Below are positions 51,939 to 61,203 of a stretch of 64,000 nt of DNA, piece after piece. Origin of the DNA: WLMZ01 sp043753895 (GTDB lineage: Bacteria; Actinomycetota; Acidimicrobiia; Acidimicrobiales; Ilumatobacteraceae); contig JAYUWK010000070.1 in NCBI GenBank assembly GCA_043753895.1, forward strand, positions 45,631 through 109,630, read 5' to 3'. Numbering within the stretch: position 1 is the first letter of the stretch; each line of letters starts with the position of its first letter. The notes below the pieces were generated by a model that was not told where the DNA came from, did no database searches, and saw nothing but the letters and a program-made list of their open reading frames with translations. Position numbers and translations under genes: made by a program.

Positions 51939-52595
51939 ATGCTTTACATGGTCATCGAGCAGTACACCAAAGGTGCGCAGGCCGTCTACGAACGCGCTGC
52001 GCGATGCGGGCGAATGCTCCCCGATGGTCTGCTGTACGTGAACAGCTGGGTCGACGGCTGCGACGTAGACCGCTGCTTCCAACTGATGGAGACCAACGAC
52101 CCCACGCTGTTCGATGTCTGGACTTCCAACTGGAGCGATCTCGCCACCTTCGAGATTGTCGTGGTGGTCACCTCCGCCCAAGCGGCACGAGCGACGCTCG
52201 GTCGACAACCACCGGCGCCCCCGCCCGTCGCTCGGGTCGCGCACATCGATCACGTGCAGCTCGCCATGCCGGTGGACTGCGAAGCCCAGGCAATTGCGTT
52301 ATACGAGGGTCTGCTCGGTATCCCGAACGTACCCAAACCTGGCGAACTTGCGGTTCGTGGTGGCTGTTGGTTCGAGGACGGCGGGTTGAGAATTGACCTT
52401 GGCGTCGAGGCCGATTTCCGCCCGGCGAAGAAGGCACATCCGGCGCTGAGGGTCGTGGGTTTGCGCGAGCTCGTTCAGCGACTGCGCTCGCACGGGCTCG
52501 ATGTTCGTGACGATGAAATACTGCCGGGTCACCAGCGCGTCTACGTCGATGATCCATTCGGGAACCGCATCGAACTGCTCGAGCCGATCACATGA
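51939..52595 (+). CDS. DUF3303-VOC fusion protein
   Basis: A 218-residue protein joining two domains. Residues 1-85 match DUF3303 (M-L-Y-M-V-I-E-Q-Y, G-R-M-L-P-D-G-L-L-Y-V-N-S-W, R-C-F-Q-L-M-E-T, F-E-I-V-V-V-V-T-S). Residues 100-218 form a VOC unit (H-I-D-H-V-Q-L-A-M-P ... V-D-D-P-F-G-N-R-I-E-L-L-E). Both are ordinarily separate small proteins. The start at 51939 is the DUF3303 core; the frame extends 25 codons further (51864) and this cannot be settled. The stop overlaps the Rieske oxygenase start by four bases, so the fusion may assist that enzyme. Confidence 0.78.
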   Translation: MLYMVIEQYTKGAQAVYERAARCGRMLPDGLLYVNSWVDGCDVDRCFQLMETNDPTLFDVWTSNWSDLATFEIVVVVTSAQAARATLGRQPPAPPPVARVAHIDHVQLAMPVDCEAQAIALYEGLLGIPNVPKPGELAVRGGCWFEDGGLRIDLGVEADFRPAKKAHPALRVVGLRELVQRLRSHGLDVRDDEILPGHQRVYVDDPFGNRIELLEPIT

Positions 52596-53809
52596 GTGTC
52601 ACCGAGCGGATGCGACAGCTGCTGCTGGCTCGCCGGCCTGCGCATTCATTGCCGCGCGAGTTCTACACCGATCCCGAATTGTTCGAGCTCGATCTCGAAC
52701 ACATCTGGGAACGCGATTGGGTATTTGTCGGGCATGACATCCAGATACCGCGGTCCGGCGATTACATGACCTTGCCCATCGGCCGCTACAACATCGTCGT
52801 CCTGCGTGGCGACGATGGGGTCATTCGCGCGCTGCACAATGTCTGTCGGCACCGTGGCTCTGTGCTGTGTGACGCGGCGAGTGGATCGATTCGTGGACGA
52901 ATCGTGTGTCCGTATCACCAATGGTCGTACGAGTTCGACGGCCGCCTGGCCAGAGCTCGCAAGACCGAGGTCGCTTTCGTGGCCGAGGATCACGGGCTTG
53001 GTCGGGCAGCGTGCGAGATCGCTGGTGGGATGATCTTCGTCTCGGTTGCAGATACCCCACCCGACTTTGCACCCGCCGCGGCGTTGTTCGATCGATACCT
53101 AGCTCCGTTCAACCTCGCCAACGCCTTGGTTGCCCACACGTCAACGGTGGTCGAGGACAGCAACTGGAAGCTCGTCATGGAGAACAACCGCGAGTGCTAT
53201 CACTGCAAGGCGACGCACCCCGAACTGTGCACCACGTTCCCCGAAGCGCCGTTGCATTCAGGCGGTGGTTCTGGTGATGACCTGATCGCTCTGGAGCGCA
53301 TGGTCGATTACTGTGAGTCCATCAACTTGCCCAGCCGATTCGAGGCATCAGCCGACCATCAGTTCCGGGCGATGCGCCTGCCCTTGCTCGCCAACGCGCG
53401 ATCGATGACACACGATGGCGAGCCGGGCGTCGCAAAGCGGTTCGGGAACCTGCCCGCCGACAACATCGGCGACGTGCTGCTCTATCACTACCCGTCCACG
53501 TGGAACCACTTCATGGCCGACCACGCGATCACGTTCCGGATGCTGCCGCTCGGCCCTACCCAGACGCAGCTCACTACCACCTGGTTGGTGCCCGCCGGCG
53601 CCGAACAAAGTCGCGACTACGACGAAGGAGCACTCACCAGCGTGTGGCTTGCGACCAATGCGCAGGACAAGGCATTGGTGGAACGCACCCAGCGCGGCGT
53701 GAACTCGCCGGCCTACCGCCCCGGCCCGTATTCTTCGGAGGAAGAGGAGGGCGTGATCCAGTTCGTCGACTGGTACGCCGCGTCGATACAGCGCCGACTC
53801 GACGGTTAG
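52592..53809 (+). CDS. Rieske non-heme iron oxygenase, alpha subunit
   Basis: A 405-residue ring-hydroxylating-type oxygenase. The Rieske cluster site is C-R-H-R-G...C-P-Y-H-Q-W (about 88-111). The mononuclear iron site is in N-N-R-E-C-Y-H-C-K-A-T-H-P-E, a form seen in quaternary-amine demethylating enzymes such as GbcA as well as in aromatic dioxygenases. An N-oxidising or demethylating role is plausible, but the substrate is unknown and no reductase is seen here. Translationally coupled to the DUF3303-VOC gene. Confidence 0.9.
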   Translation: MSVTERMRQLLLARRPAHSLPREFYTDPELFELDLEHIWERDWVFVGHDIQIPRSGDYMTLPIGRYNIVVLRGDDGVIRALHNVCRHRGSVLCDAASGSIRGRIVCPYHQWSYEFDGRLARARKTEVAFVAEDHGLGRAACEIAGGMIFVSVADTPPDFAPAAALFDRYLAPFNLANALVAHTSTVVEDSNWKLVMENNRECYHCKATHPELCTTFPEAPLHSGGGSGDDLIALERMVDYCESINLPSRFEASADHQFRAMRLPLLANARSMTHDGEPGVAKRFGNLPADNIGDVLLYHYPSTWNHFMADHAITFRMLPLGPTQTQLTTTWLVPAGAEQSRDYDEGALTSVWLATNAQDKALVERTQRGVNSPAYRPGPYSSEEEEGVIQFVDWYAASIQRRLDG

Positions 53810-53842
53810 GTTGGAGATATCGCAACCGGCACAGGGGCAGGC

Positions 53843-55543
53843 ATGACGCAGTTCGATCTCATCGTCCGTGGTGGCACGGTACTCGACGGCTCCGGCGCGC
53901 CGGGCCAGACAGCCGACGTGGCGGTGCGCGATGGGTTGGTGGTCGCGGTCGGCAAAGTGGACGGCACGGCCACCCGAGTCGTCGACGCCGACGGTGCACT
54001 CGTCACGCCCGGCTTCGTCGACATCCACACGCATTACGACGGCCAGGCCACGTGGGACAGCCATCTTGCACCGTCGGCCTGTCATGGCGTCACGACGGTG
54101 GTGATGGGGAACTGCGGCGTGGGTTTTGCGCCCGTACGCGTGGGCGACCGCGATCGCCTGATCGAGTTGATGGAGGGTGTCGAGGACATTCCTGGCGCTG
54201 CGCTGCACGAGGGCCTCAGTTGGAACTGGGAGAGCTTCGCGGAGTACCTCGACGAGGTCGAGCGCCGCTCGCACGACGTCGATGTCGCTGCACAGGTGCC
54301 CCACGGCGCCTTGCGCCTATACGTGATGGGTGAGCGTGGCGCGAACCGCGAGACCGCAACGGCTGCGGAGATCCACGAGATGGGCCGCATCGCGGCCGAT
54401 GCCATCCGTGCGGGTGCGCTGGGGTTCACCACCTCGCGCACATTGAACCATCGCACCAGCCGCGGCGAACCGACGCCAACGCTCACCGCAGCGCGCGAGG
54501 AACTCGTCGGTATCGCGGAAGCCATCGGCCACACGGGCGTCGGGGTGCTGCAGGTGGTGTCCGATCTGGTCGACTTCGACCACGAGCTCGAGACATTGCG
54601 GATGATGATGACCGTGTCGGGGCGTCCGTTATCGATTTCCATCGCCCAAGCCGGCCGCAACACGATGCAGTACCGCGCGCTGCTCGACGCGCTCACCCAG
54701 GCCAACGCCGATGGGTTGCAGATGCGCGCACAGGTGGCGGCGCGCGCCATCGGGGTGCTCGTCGGCCTGCAGGCCACCGTGAATCCGTTGCGTGGTTGTC
54801 CCACCTTCAAAGCGCTCGGTGCGCTACCGCTCAGCCAACTCGTCGAGCGTCTTCGCGAATCCGACGTCCGTGCTGCCATCATCGCCGAGTACCCGCAGAG
54901 TTGTCTGCCCATTGTCGGTGATGCGTCGCGCATGTTCGTGCTCGGCGACCGACCCGACTACGAACCAGAAGCCGATGCAAGTGTGGCTGCGATGGCCGTG
55001 CGCGCGGGGCACACGCCCACCGAGCAGCTGTATGAACTGCTTCTCGATTCGGGTGGAACAGCGCTGCTGTACGTGCCGATCCTCAACTATGCAGACGGCA
55101 ACCTCGATGCGGTCGCCGAGATGCTCACCCACCCCTTTGCGGTGCCCGGCCTCAGCGATGGTGGCGCACATGTGGGCACCATCTGCGACGGCAGCTTCCC
55201 CACCACGCTGCTCACGCACTGGGGGAGGGATCGCACTCGTGGCCCGCGCTTTGAGTTGCCGTGGTTGGTCAGTCGTCAGACTCGCGCCACTGCAGAGACC
55301 GTCGGCCTGTTTGATCGCGGCGTGCTGACCCCAGGCCATCGCGCCGATATCAACGTGATCGATTTCGATCATCTGCAACTGCATGCGCCGCGGCTCTCGT
55401 TCGATCTACCGGCGGGCGGGAAGCGGTTTCTGCAGGATGTCGACGGCTATCGCCACACGTTCGTCGCGGGGGTCGAGACCTATGCCGACGGACACCCCAC
55501 CGGTGCCCTGCCCGGGCGCCTCGTTCGAGGAAGTACATCATGA
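53843..55543 (+). CDS. N-acyl-D-amino-acid deacylase-like amidohydrolase
   Basis: A 566-residue amidohydrolase family 3 protein, paralogous to that at 19253-20965: V-R-G-G-T-V-L-D-G-S-G at the start, D-I-H-T-H-Y-D-G-Q near residue 60, G-V-T-T-V-V-M-G-N-C-G, and a late S-D-G-G-A-H-V-G-T-I-C-D. It hydrolyses an N-acyl or related amide. Its stop overlaps the next amidohydrolase gene by four bases and it follows the Rieske gene by 33 bases, so all three may act on one pathway. Confidence 0.88.
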   Translation: MTQFDLIVRGGTVLDGSGAPGQTADVAVRDGLVVAVGKVDGTATRVVDADGALVTPGFVDIHTHYDGQATWDSHLAPSACHGVTTVVMGNCGVGFAPVRVGDRDRLIELMEGVEDIPGAALHEGLSWNWESFAEYLDEVERRSHDVDVAAQVPHGALRLYVMGERGANRETATAAEIHEMGRIAADAIRAGALGFTTSRTLNHRTSRGEPTPTLTAAREELVGIAEAIGHTGVGVLQVVSDLVDFDHELETLRMMMTVSGRPLSISIAQAGRNTMQYRALLDALTQANADGLQMRAQVAARAIGVLVGLQATVNPLRGCPTFKALGALPLSQLVERLRESDVRAAIIAEYPQSCLPIVGDASRMFVLGDRPDYEPEADASVAAMAVRAGHTPTEQLYELLLDSGGTALLYVPILNYADGNLDAVAEMLTHPFAVPGLSDGGAHVGTICDGSFPTTLLTHWGRDRTRGPRFELPWLVSRQTRATAETVGLFDRGVLTPGHRADINVIDFDHLQLHAPRLSFDLPAGGKRFLQDVDGYRHTFVAGVETYADGHPTGALPGRLVRGSTS

Positions 55544-56664
55544 ACACCCTAGGACTCTCCGAACCGATCATCTCCGCTGACTCGCACATCACCGAGCCAC
55601 CCGGCACCTATGTCGATTTCATCGATCCCGCCTTTCGCGATCGTGCGCCGCGCCTCGTCGACGGTGGCGAGAAGTTGGGCGAAGTGTTCGTGGTCGATGG
55701 CATGCCGCGCCCGTTGTCATTGTCCACGGCGGCGGCGGCAGGCAAGCGTCCCGATGAGATCAAGGCCATGGGCGCGCGCTTCGACGATCTGCACCGCGGC
55801 GGCTGGGACCCTGTGGCGCGTATGGCCGATCAGGACCGCGATGGTGTCGCTGCCGAGGTCATCTACCCAAGCATCGGCATGGTGTTGTGCAACCACCCCG
55901 ATGTCGACTACAAGAACGCGTGCTTTCAGGCATACAACCGTTGGCTCGCCGAGTTCTGCGGCGCGCGGCCAAAGCGCCTGCTCGGCCTCGGCCAGACCGC
56001 AATGCGGTCACCCGAGGAAGCCATTGCCGATTTACACGCGATCAAGGACCTCGGCCTGCGAGGAGTCATGCTCCCCGGGGTGCCGGCCATGGAGGATTAC
56101 GACTCCACCATCTACGACGAGTTCTGGGAAGCGGCCATCGAACTGGGCCTACCATTGTCGTTCCATATCCTCACGATGTCATCAGGTAAAACTCGCGGGC
56201 CGAAGATGGCCGGGTTCCTCAGCATCGTGCGTGGTTGTCAGGACGTGATGGCAATGCTCGTGATGGGTGGCGTCTTCGAGCGTCATCCGAACCTGCGCAT
56301 CGTGTGTGCCGAGGCCGATGCCGGCTGGGTGCCGCACTTCATGTACCGCATGGATCACGCTTACAAGCGCCACCGTTACTGGCTTCCTCCGGGACAGGAT
56401 TTGTCGAAGCTGCCGAGCGAGTACTTCGCGGAGAACATCTACGTCACCTTCCAAGATGATTGGTCGGCGTTCAAGCAGGCCGACGACATGAACTGGAAGC
56501 ATCTGCTGTGGGCGAACGACTTCCCGCATTCCGACTCCACATGGCCGTGGAGTCAGGAGATGCTCGCCGAACATACGCAGCAGTTGAGCCACGAGCAGAA
56601 GGTGGCCATCCTGTCGGGCAACGTCGCCGATCTGTACGGCATCGACCGCTCTGTGCTTGTCTGA
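55540..56664 (+). CDS. Amidohydrolase 2 family TIM-barrel protein
   Basis: A 374-residue protein. It opens I-I-S-A-D-S-H-I-T-E-P-P with the first metal motif in the shorter D-x-H form, then A-E-V-I-Y-P-S-I-G, L-P-L-S-F-H-I-L, and late L-L-W-A-N-D-F-P-H-S-D with the catalytic Asp. The pattern fits the decarboxylase/hydrolase group (ACMSD-like). It may decarboxylate or hydrolyse a product of the upstream enzymes. Its ATG overlaps the previous stop as ATGA. Confidence 0.87.
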   Translation: MNTLGLSEPIISADSHITEPPGTYVDFIDPAFRDRAPRLVDGGEKLGEVFVVDGMPRPLSLSTAAAAGKRPDEIKAMGARFDDLHRGGWDPVARMADQDRDGVAAEVIYPSIGMVLCNHPDVDYKNACFQAYNRWLAEFCGARPKRLLGLGQTAMRSPEEAIADLHAIKDLGLRGVMLPGVPAMEDYDSTIYDEFWEAAIELGLPLSFHILTMSSGKTRGPKMAGFLSIVRGCQDVMAMLVMGGVFERHPNLRIVCAEADAGWVPHFMYRMDHAYKRHRYWLPPGQDLSKLPSEYFAENIYVTFQDDWSAFKQADDMNWKHLLWANDFPHSDSTWPWSQEMLAEHTQQLSHEQKVAILSGNVADLYGIDRSVLV

Positions 56665-56676
56665 GTCCTCGACACG

Positions 56677-56705
56677 CTCGGCACCGAGAAAATCGAGTTG
56701 CCGAG
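56677..56705. terminator. Hairpin between convergent amidohydrolase and PhyH genes
   Basis: A perfect seven-base stem CTCGGCA/TGCCGAG with a 15-base loop separates the converging stop codons. Confidence 0.5.
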
Positions 56706-56711
56706 GGCGCA

Positions 56712-57530
56712 TCAGCCGTCGTAGAAATACGCCCCATGCAGGCCCACCAGAGTCCTGTCGCGTGGTGTGGCGGCGCGTTCGATCGCTGCGGCTGAGAGGT
56801 GGTTCACCTCGGCCGTGGTGAGAATGCGCTGAGCGATGTCGCGTCGGCCGTAATGCACCTGCAGGAACAGTCGCCCCCTTCCGCCATCGGCCAGCGTACC
56901 GCGGTGCCATACGTCAGAGACAAACAGGGCGACGTCGCCTGCTGCTGCTTCGAGCAACACGGCGGGGCGACCTTCGTACGTGAGCTCCGGATCACGCAGC
57001 TGGTCCATGGGTGCGAGTCGACCCGACCGATGGCTCGCAGCGAGCACGGCTGTCGGACCATCGGCACGGGTGCAGTGGCGCAGCATGATGTGCGCGCCGA
57101 TGGCGAACACCGGATATGGAATGCGGTCGTCCCATGGCACGTCGGGGGGCCGGGGAATGTGTGGTCCGGCATCGCAATGCCATGCGCCGCCACCGAACTC
57201 AGGAGGGTTCCACCACGCGGTATTGGCGATCACGTGACAATCGTTGCCGAGCAACGGTTCGATCACCTCGAGGATGCGTGGATGGCCGATGGCAGCCTGC
57301 GACGCTGCGCCGAAGTTGACCATCGCATATCGGAACTCATCGGTATCGGTGCGATTCCGGCCTGGAGGTAACTCGCGAAAGGCGCGCTCGATTTCCTCGG
57401 CCAATGCTGCGATCTCGTCGGTCGTCAGCACGCCGCGCAACACCGCGAATCCATCCCGTTCCAACTGCGCACTCTCGGCGGGCGCTTCGCCGGTGTGGAG
57501 TGCCAAATTGCCACCGACGCGCCGGATCAT
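56712..57530 (-). CDS. Phytanoyl-CoA dioxygenase family (PhyH-like) protein
   Basis: A 272-residue Fe(II)/2-oxoglutarate oxygenase. The iron ligands are H-x-D in A-W-H-C-D-A-G and distal His in D-V-W-H-R-G-T-L, with the 2-oxoglutarate Arg in G-R-G-R-L-F-L-Q-V-H-Y-G-R. The N-terminus R-D-G-F-A-V-L-R-G-V-L is typical. Substrates in this family range widely. The ATG at 57530 is used; the frame continues upstream to 57632 but with unlikely sequence. It opposes the amidohydrolase run. Confidence 0.83.
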   Translation of the reverse strand: MIRRVGGNLALHTGEAPAESAQLERDGFAVLRGVLTTDEIAALAEEIERAFRELPPGRNRTDTDEFRYAMVNFGAASQAAIGHPRILEVIEPLLGNDCHVIANTAWWNPPEFGGGAWHCDAGPHIPRPPDVPWDDRIPYPVFAIGAHIMLRHCTRADGPTAVLAASHRSGRLAPMDQLRDPELTYEGRPAVLLEAAAGDVALFVSDVWHRGTLADGGRGRLFLQVHYGRRDIAQRILTTAEVNHLSAAAIERAATPRDRTLVGLHGAYFYDG

Positions 57531-57712
57531 GTCGACCCACCCGGAGTGTGCCTCGATGCAAGGGTGCCCACTGTGATCTCCTTCGACGATGGATGACGAT
57601 CTCACGAATGTAATTGCCGCTGCCTCGCCCATTCGACTGCAAGCACCACGAATCTGCTCTACGTTCTGTGTCGGCGAATGGAGCGAGGAGGTAGTCGGCG
57701 GCCACAGGACGA

Positions 57713-57945
57713 TGTGAATGCGGAGGGGTCCACTGCGAAGTGCACGGACCTCTGCGGTCGGTGTACAACTGCCATTGCGGCCGCTGCCGCCGCTTCACCG
57801 GCCATCACAAGGCGGTCACAGCGGCACATCTGGATCGCTCGATCACCCCACGGGCCTCACGACGACCAAGGCATGGTGGATCGCGGAGGCGGGCGACTAC
57901 CACGTGCGCTCGCCCGGTGTCGACGAGCATCAGTTCGAGGATTGA
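57713..57945 (+). pseudogene. Remnant of a GFA (formaldehyde-activating/CENP-V fold) gene
   Basis: One frame gives C-E-C-G-G-V-H-C-E-V-H-G-P-L-R-S-V-Y-N-C-H-C-G-R-C-R-R-F-T-G-H-H, the zinc-binding start of a GFA protein, but it has no start codon and a TAG lies 21 bases upstream. About 30 codons later similarity passes to another frame that ends W-W-I-A-E-A-G-D-Y-H-V, typical of the family's C-terminus. The total is far shorter than a normal 120-130 residue protein. It is a decayed copy. Confidence 0.6.
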
Positions 57946-59063
57946 TTGCCTCCCGGCGCGGCGCCGGGGAGCCCAGGCGAATTCAAGGCAAGACCCAACA
58001 CTTCGGCAAAACGCGGCCAGAGCAGCCGGATCCATTCGGGGTTGTCGTCGGCGAATGCTGCGCGGACCTGCGCACGAATGACCGCCGCCTGTGGGCCGGC
58101 AGGGTCGCCGTAGCCGTGCAGCCAGGCATCGGCACGCAATGCGAGCAATACCGAAATCGGATCGAGCGTGCCGTACTCGAGCGCCATCGCGGTTCGCTCG
58201 GCGCCCGGCGCGAGTTCCTGAGCGATGGCCAACCAATCGCCGGTGAGAGCCGCCGATACGCTGTCGCCGCCGAGCATCGACCGCACGTCGCCCCACAACG
58301 CCGCAGCGCGTTGATGGGCCGGGTCATCGGGCGTCTCGCTACCGATCAGTTCGCCGTGGCCCCACTCACCGAGGCCTGTGTGGAGATCGATGATCGTCAG
58401 CCGCTTGGCTTCGCACAGTGCGTCGGTTGCCCACGCGCGCAACCACTGGTGCGACCACACCGGGCCGGCCCCGCCGTAGAACACTCCCTTGGGGTTGCTG
58501 TACTGTCCACTGCTCACGATCGATTGCATGCGATCGAGCCCGATGTCGTTCGCAAGCGCTAGCAGCGCCGCGACGGTGCTTGCCTGCGAGGCCTCGCTGA
58601 AGTCGGCGGGCACGATGAGATCGGCGATGCGGTCGTACTCGTCGTTGGCCGGCGCGGGTTGAGTCCAATCGATGAAGTTGCGATTGAGGTCCACGTTGTC
58701 CTCGTTCACTCGACGCACCCACGCGAACCCGAACGGGTTCAGCGCGTGAATCATCACCAACCTCACCGAAGACGGCCGTTCCGACACATGGTGCTCGAGC
58801 CAGTGGCGCTGCAGCGCGGAGCCGCAGAAACCCTCGACGCCGTGGGTTGCAGACACCACGAGCACAACGTTGGTTGCGTCGAGTGGTCCGAACTCGGCAA
58901 CGTCGACGGCGAGGTCTTCACCGTCGGGACCTTTCAGCGGATGGTCAAACGTCTGCAGGCGTGCTCGCGCAGCCGTTGCCGCGGCGAGAAACGCGTCTCT
59001 GGCGACGGCGTAGGTGGGACTGAGATGTGCGATGGTGGTCACGCTGCCCATTATGCGTGACAT
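57930..59063 (-). CDS. DUF2817 protein (M14-like carboxypeptidase fold)
   Basis: A 377-residue protein. The expected zinc site of the M14-like fold is visible: S-A-T-H-G-V-E-G-F-C-G-S (His and Glu), V-N-E-D-N-V-D-L-N-R-N-F and the third ligand His in I-D-L-H-T-G-L-G. This family resembles zinc carboxypeptidases and acyl-amino-acid deacylases. Substrate unknown. Two starts, 59063 and 59051, are possible. It is divergent from the PfkB kinase across 36 bases, and its 3' end overlaps the GFA remnant. Confidence 0.83.
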   Translation of the reverse strand: MSRIMGSVTTIAHLSPTYAVARDAFLAAATAARARLQTFDHPLKGPDGEDLAVDVAEFGPLDATNVVLVVSATHGVEGFCGSALQRHWLEHHVSERPSSVRLVMIHALNPFGFAWVRRVNEDNVDLNRNFIDWTQPAPANDEYDRIADLIVPADFSEASQASTVAALLALANDIGLDRMQSIVSSGQYSNPKGVFYGGAGPVWSHQWLRAWATDALCEAKRLTIIDLHTGLGEWGHGELIGSETPDDPAHQRAAALWGDVRSMLGGDSVSAALTGDWLAIAQELAPGAERTAMALEYGTLDPISVLLALRADAWLHGYGDPAGPQAAVIRAQVRAAFADDNPEWIRLLWPRFAEVLGLALNSPGLPGAAPGGNQSSN

Positions 59064-59099
59064 GAGAACATTGACGGAACACCAACTAGCGTTTCACGG

Positions 59100-60035
59100 G
59101 TGAACTCAGGGATGTGCGTGCTCGGCGACTTCGCGTGGGATGTGCTCATCCGTACGAACAGCGAACTCAAGCGGGGCGGCGACACCTTCGGCGAGGTCAT
59201 GCTCACCCCTGGCGGCAGTGCAGCCAACGTTGCCGTGTGGGCCAGCCGCAGTGGTATGGAGACTCACTTCATCGGCAAGATCGGTCGCGACCGCTTCGGT
59301 CAACTCGCCCAGGAGAATCTCGATGAGGAGGGTGTCGTTGGCTATCTGGTCGAGACCGATGCCCACCTCACCGGCTCGGTGGCCGTGTTCGTGGACCACA
59401 CCGGCGAACGATCGATGGTGTCAGGTCGCGGCGCCGACTTCTACCTCCTCGCCTCGGAACTGCCCAAGTCCGTGATCAGCAGCGCCCGCCATCTTCATCT
59501 CACAGCGTGGTCGTTTTTCACCGATCCACCGAGGTCGGCGGCCCGCACCGCGGCACAGATCGCCAAGGCCGCTGGCGCGACGTTGTCGTTCGACCCGGGT
59601 TCATTTCAGATGATCGAGCAGATGGGCGCCACCCACTTCCTCGAGTCCACGCAGGACCTCGGCGTCGACATCTTCTTACCGAACTTCGAGGAGGGCTCCA
59701 TCCTCACGGGGCTCACTGAACCAGCCGAGATCGCGCAACGGCTCACGGTGCTGTACCCCGGTTCGCTCGTTGTGCTGAAGCTCGATGCCGACGGCTCCTA
59801 CGTGCACCAGCACGGCGTTGGCACCCACATCCCACCCGCAACAAACAATCTCGTCGATGCCACGGGCGCCGGCGACTCGTTCGCTGGTTCGTTCCTTGCT
59901 CACTTCCTCGAGCACGGTTCGGCGGTAGACGCTGCCCGTTTTGCCACGCAGATCTCGGCATGGGTGATCGAACGCATTGGTGCCCGCCCCGAGCCCGACG
60001 CACGACTGAAGGCCCTGCTCGCGCAAACGCTCTGA
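59100..60035 (+). CDS. PfkB-family carbohydrate kinase
   Basis: A 311-residue ribokinase-like kinase. G-G-S-A-A-N-V-A-V-W at about 38-47 is the first family signature; D-A-T-G-A-G-D-S-F-A-G-S-F near 255 is the second and contains the catalytic Asp. Ribose, fructose, adenosine and other sugars are used in the family, so the substrate is open. GTG at 59100 is used, with an ATG at 59112 as alternative. Confidence 0.88.
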   Translation: MNSGMCVLGDFAWDVLIRTNSELKRGGDTFGEVMLTPGGSAANVAVWASRSGMETHFIGKIGRDRFGQLAQENLDEEGVVGYLVETDAHLTGSVAVFVDHTGERSMVSGRGADFYLLASELPKSVISSARHLHLTAWSFFTDPPRSAARTAAQIAKAAGATLSFDPGSFQMIEQMGATHFLESTQDLGVDIFLPNFEEGSILTGLTEPAEIAQRLTVLYPGSLVVLKLDADGSYVHQHGVGTHIPPATNNLVDATGAGDSFAGSFLAHFLEHGSAVDAARFATQISAWVIERIGARPEPDARLKALLAQTL

Positions 60036-60045
60036 CACGTTGACG

Positions 60046-61068
60046 CTACGGACTCGACCAGGCATCCACCATGAGGCCGGGACACTGATTGCGGAGCACG
60101 GTAGAGATTCGACTCGCCTCGGCTGCATCGACGGCGAGCCCCCATCGCGCCTTGATCGAGAGCCAGTCGGCGATGTAGCGGCATACCTGCCCCCCCGACG
60201 GCGGGAGCCAACCAGCTGGGTCACGGTCGCCGCGAGATTGGTTCACGCTGTCAGCGACAACAACTAACGAGCGCTGGTCACTCGTGTCGTTGACGAATGC
60301 ATCACGGCGCTGCTTCGACCATGCCCACGCGCCCGATTGCCATGCCTCTTTGAGGGGCACCAACTGCACGACGACCAGTGGTGTGGGATCTGTCCAAATG
60401 GATTGATCCCACACGCTCACCCAGCGCCCGGACCTCACGTTGCAGCTCTTCTTGTCGAGTTTCGCGGGTGTGGTGGAGTCGCGAATCAGGACGCGCTGGC
60501 TTGTGTCGCAGCCCGATCCGTCGGTAGTCCAGCCTCCGAAGGAGTTGTTCGTGAAGCCCCCATGTGCCGCGCTGACGGGCAGTGCAGCGAGCAGATCGGT
60601 GGCAGGCCCCGGGTGAGGCGTGGGCACTGTCGTCGTCGGCGGCGGCGGCGGCGGCGGCACGATTGGCTTGGTGGTCGGTGGAGTCGTTGCCGGGGTTGTG
60701 GACTTGGTGGTCGTGGGTGGCGCACCCGGAGTCGTGGGTGCAGTGCTGGGTTGCGTGGTGGGCTGGGTGCCGGGTTGGGTGGTGGCGGATGGGGTGATCG
60801 TGGTGGGCGGTTTGATCGTCGGTGAAGTTGACGGCCGAGTCACGTTGGGGTTGGTGGTACCCGGCGACGAGACAGTGCTCGACAGCGACGACGTGGTCGA
60901 GCGCGGCACGGACGTTTCCGCGGCTGGCAGCGGTGCGAGGGTGAGGTCGCTGGCGATGCGCTTGTTCGAGCACGAGGGGGCGACCGCAAGAATCCCCATC
61001 GACGCGATGAGTCCAATCGTCACGACTCCACTACGGCGGTGACGATGCTCGACGCTGCTGTGGTTCAT
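60046..61068 (-). CDS. Lipoprotein with degenerate HNH (GmrSD-type) domain
   Basis: A 340-residue exported protein. The signal ends V-A-P-S-C, and a long Thr/Pro linker (about 40-150) precedes the C-terminal domain. This domain resembles the DUF1524-like HNH nuclease of GmrSD relatives: L-V-P-L-K-E-A-W-Q-S-G-A-W, R-R-D-A-F-V-N-D, N-Q-S-R-G-D-R-D-P-A-G-W-L-P-P and a Cys late on. The position that normally holds D-H before V-P-L is V-Q here, so the catalytic His is missing. It may bind nucleic acid or be an inactive envelope protein. Confidence 0.78.
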   Translation of the reverse strand: MNHSSVEHRHRRSGVVTIGLIASMGILAVAPSCSNKRIASDLTLAPLPAAETSVPRSTTSSLSSTVSSPGTTNPNVTRPSTSPTIKPPTTITPSATTQPGTQPTTQPSTAPTTPGAPPTTTKSTTPATTPPTTKPIVPPPPPPPTTTVPTPHPGPATDLLAALPVSAAHGGFTNNSFGGWTTDGSGCDTSQRVLIRDSTTPAKLDKKSCNVRSGRWVSVWDQSIWTDPTPLVVVQLVPLKEAWQSGAWAWSKQRRDAFVNDTSDQRSLVVVADSVNQSRGDRDPAGWLPPSGGQVCRYIADWLSIKARWGLAVDAAEASRISTVLRNQCPGLMVDAWSSP

Positions 61069-61203
61069 GAAACTCGCCTCTGCACGTCGTCAGTATTACC
61101 GATGACCTGCCCCTTGGCGAGGCAGTACGGCGGTTGGTGCCCTCGATCGGCCAACGCGGTACGCGGCGGCTCGCTCGGACTCACTGTCGGTAGAGTGCCG
61201 GTC

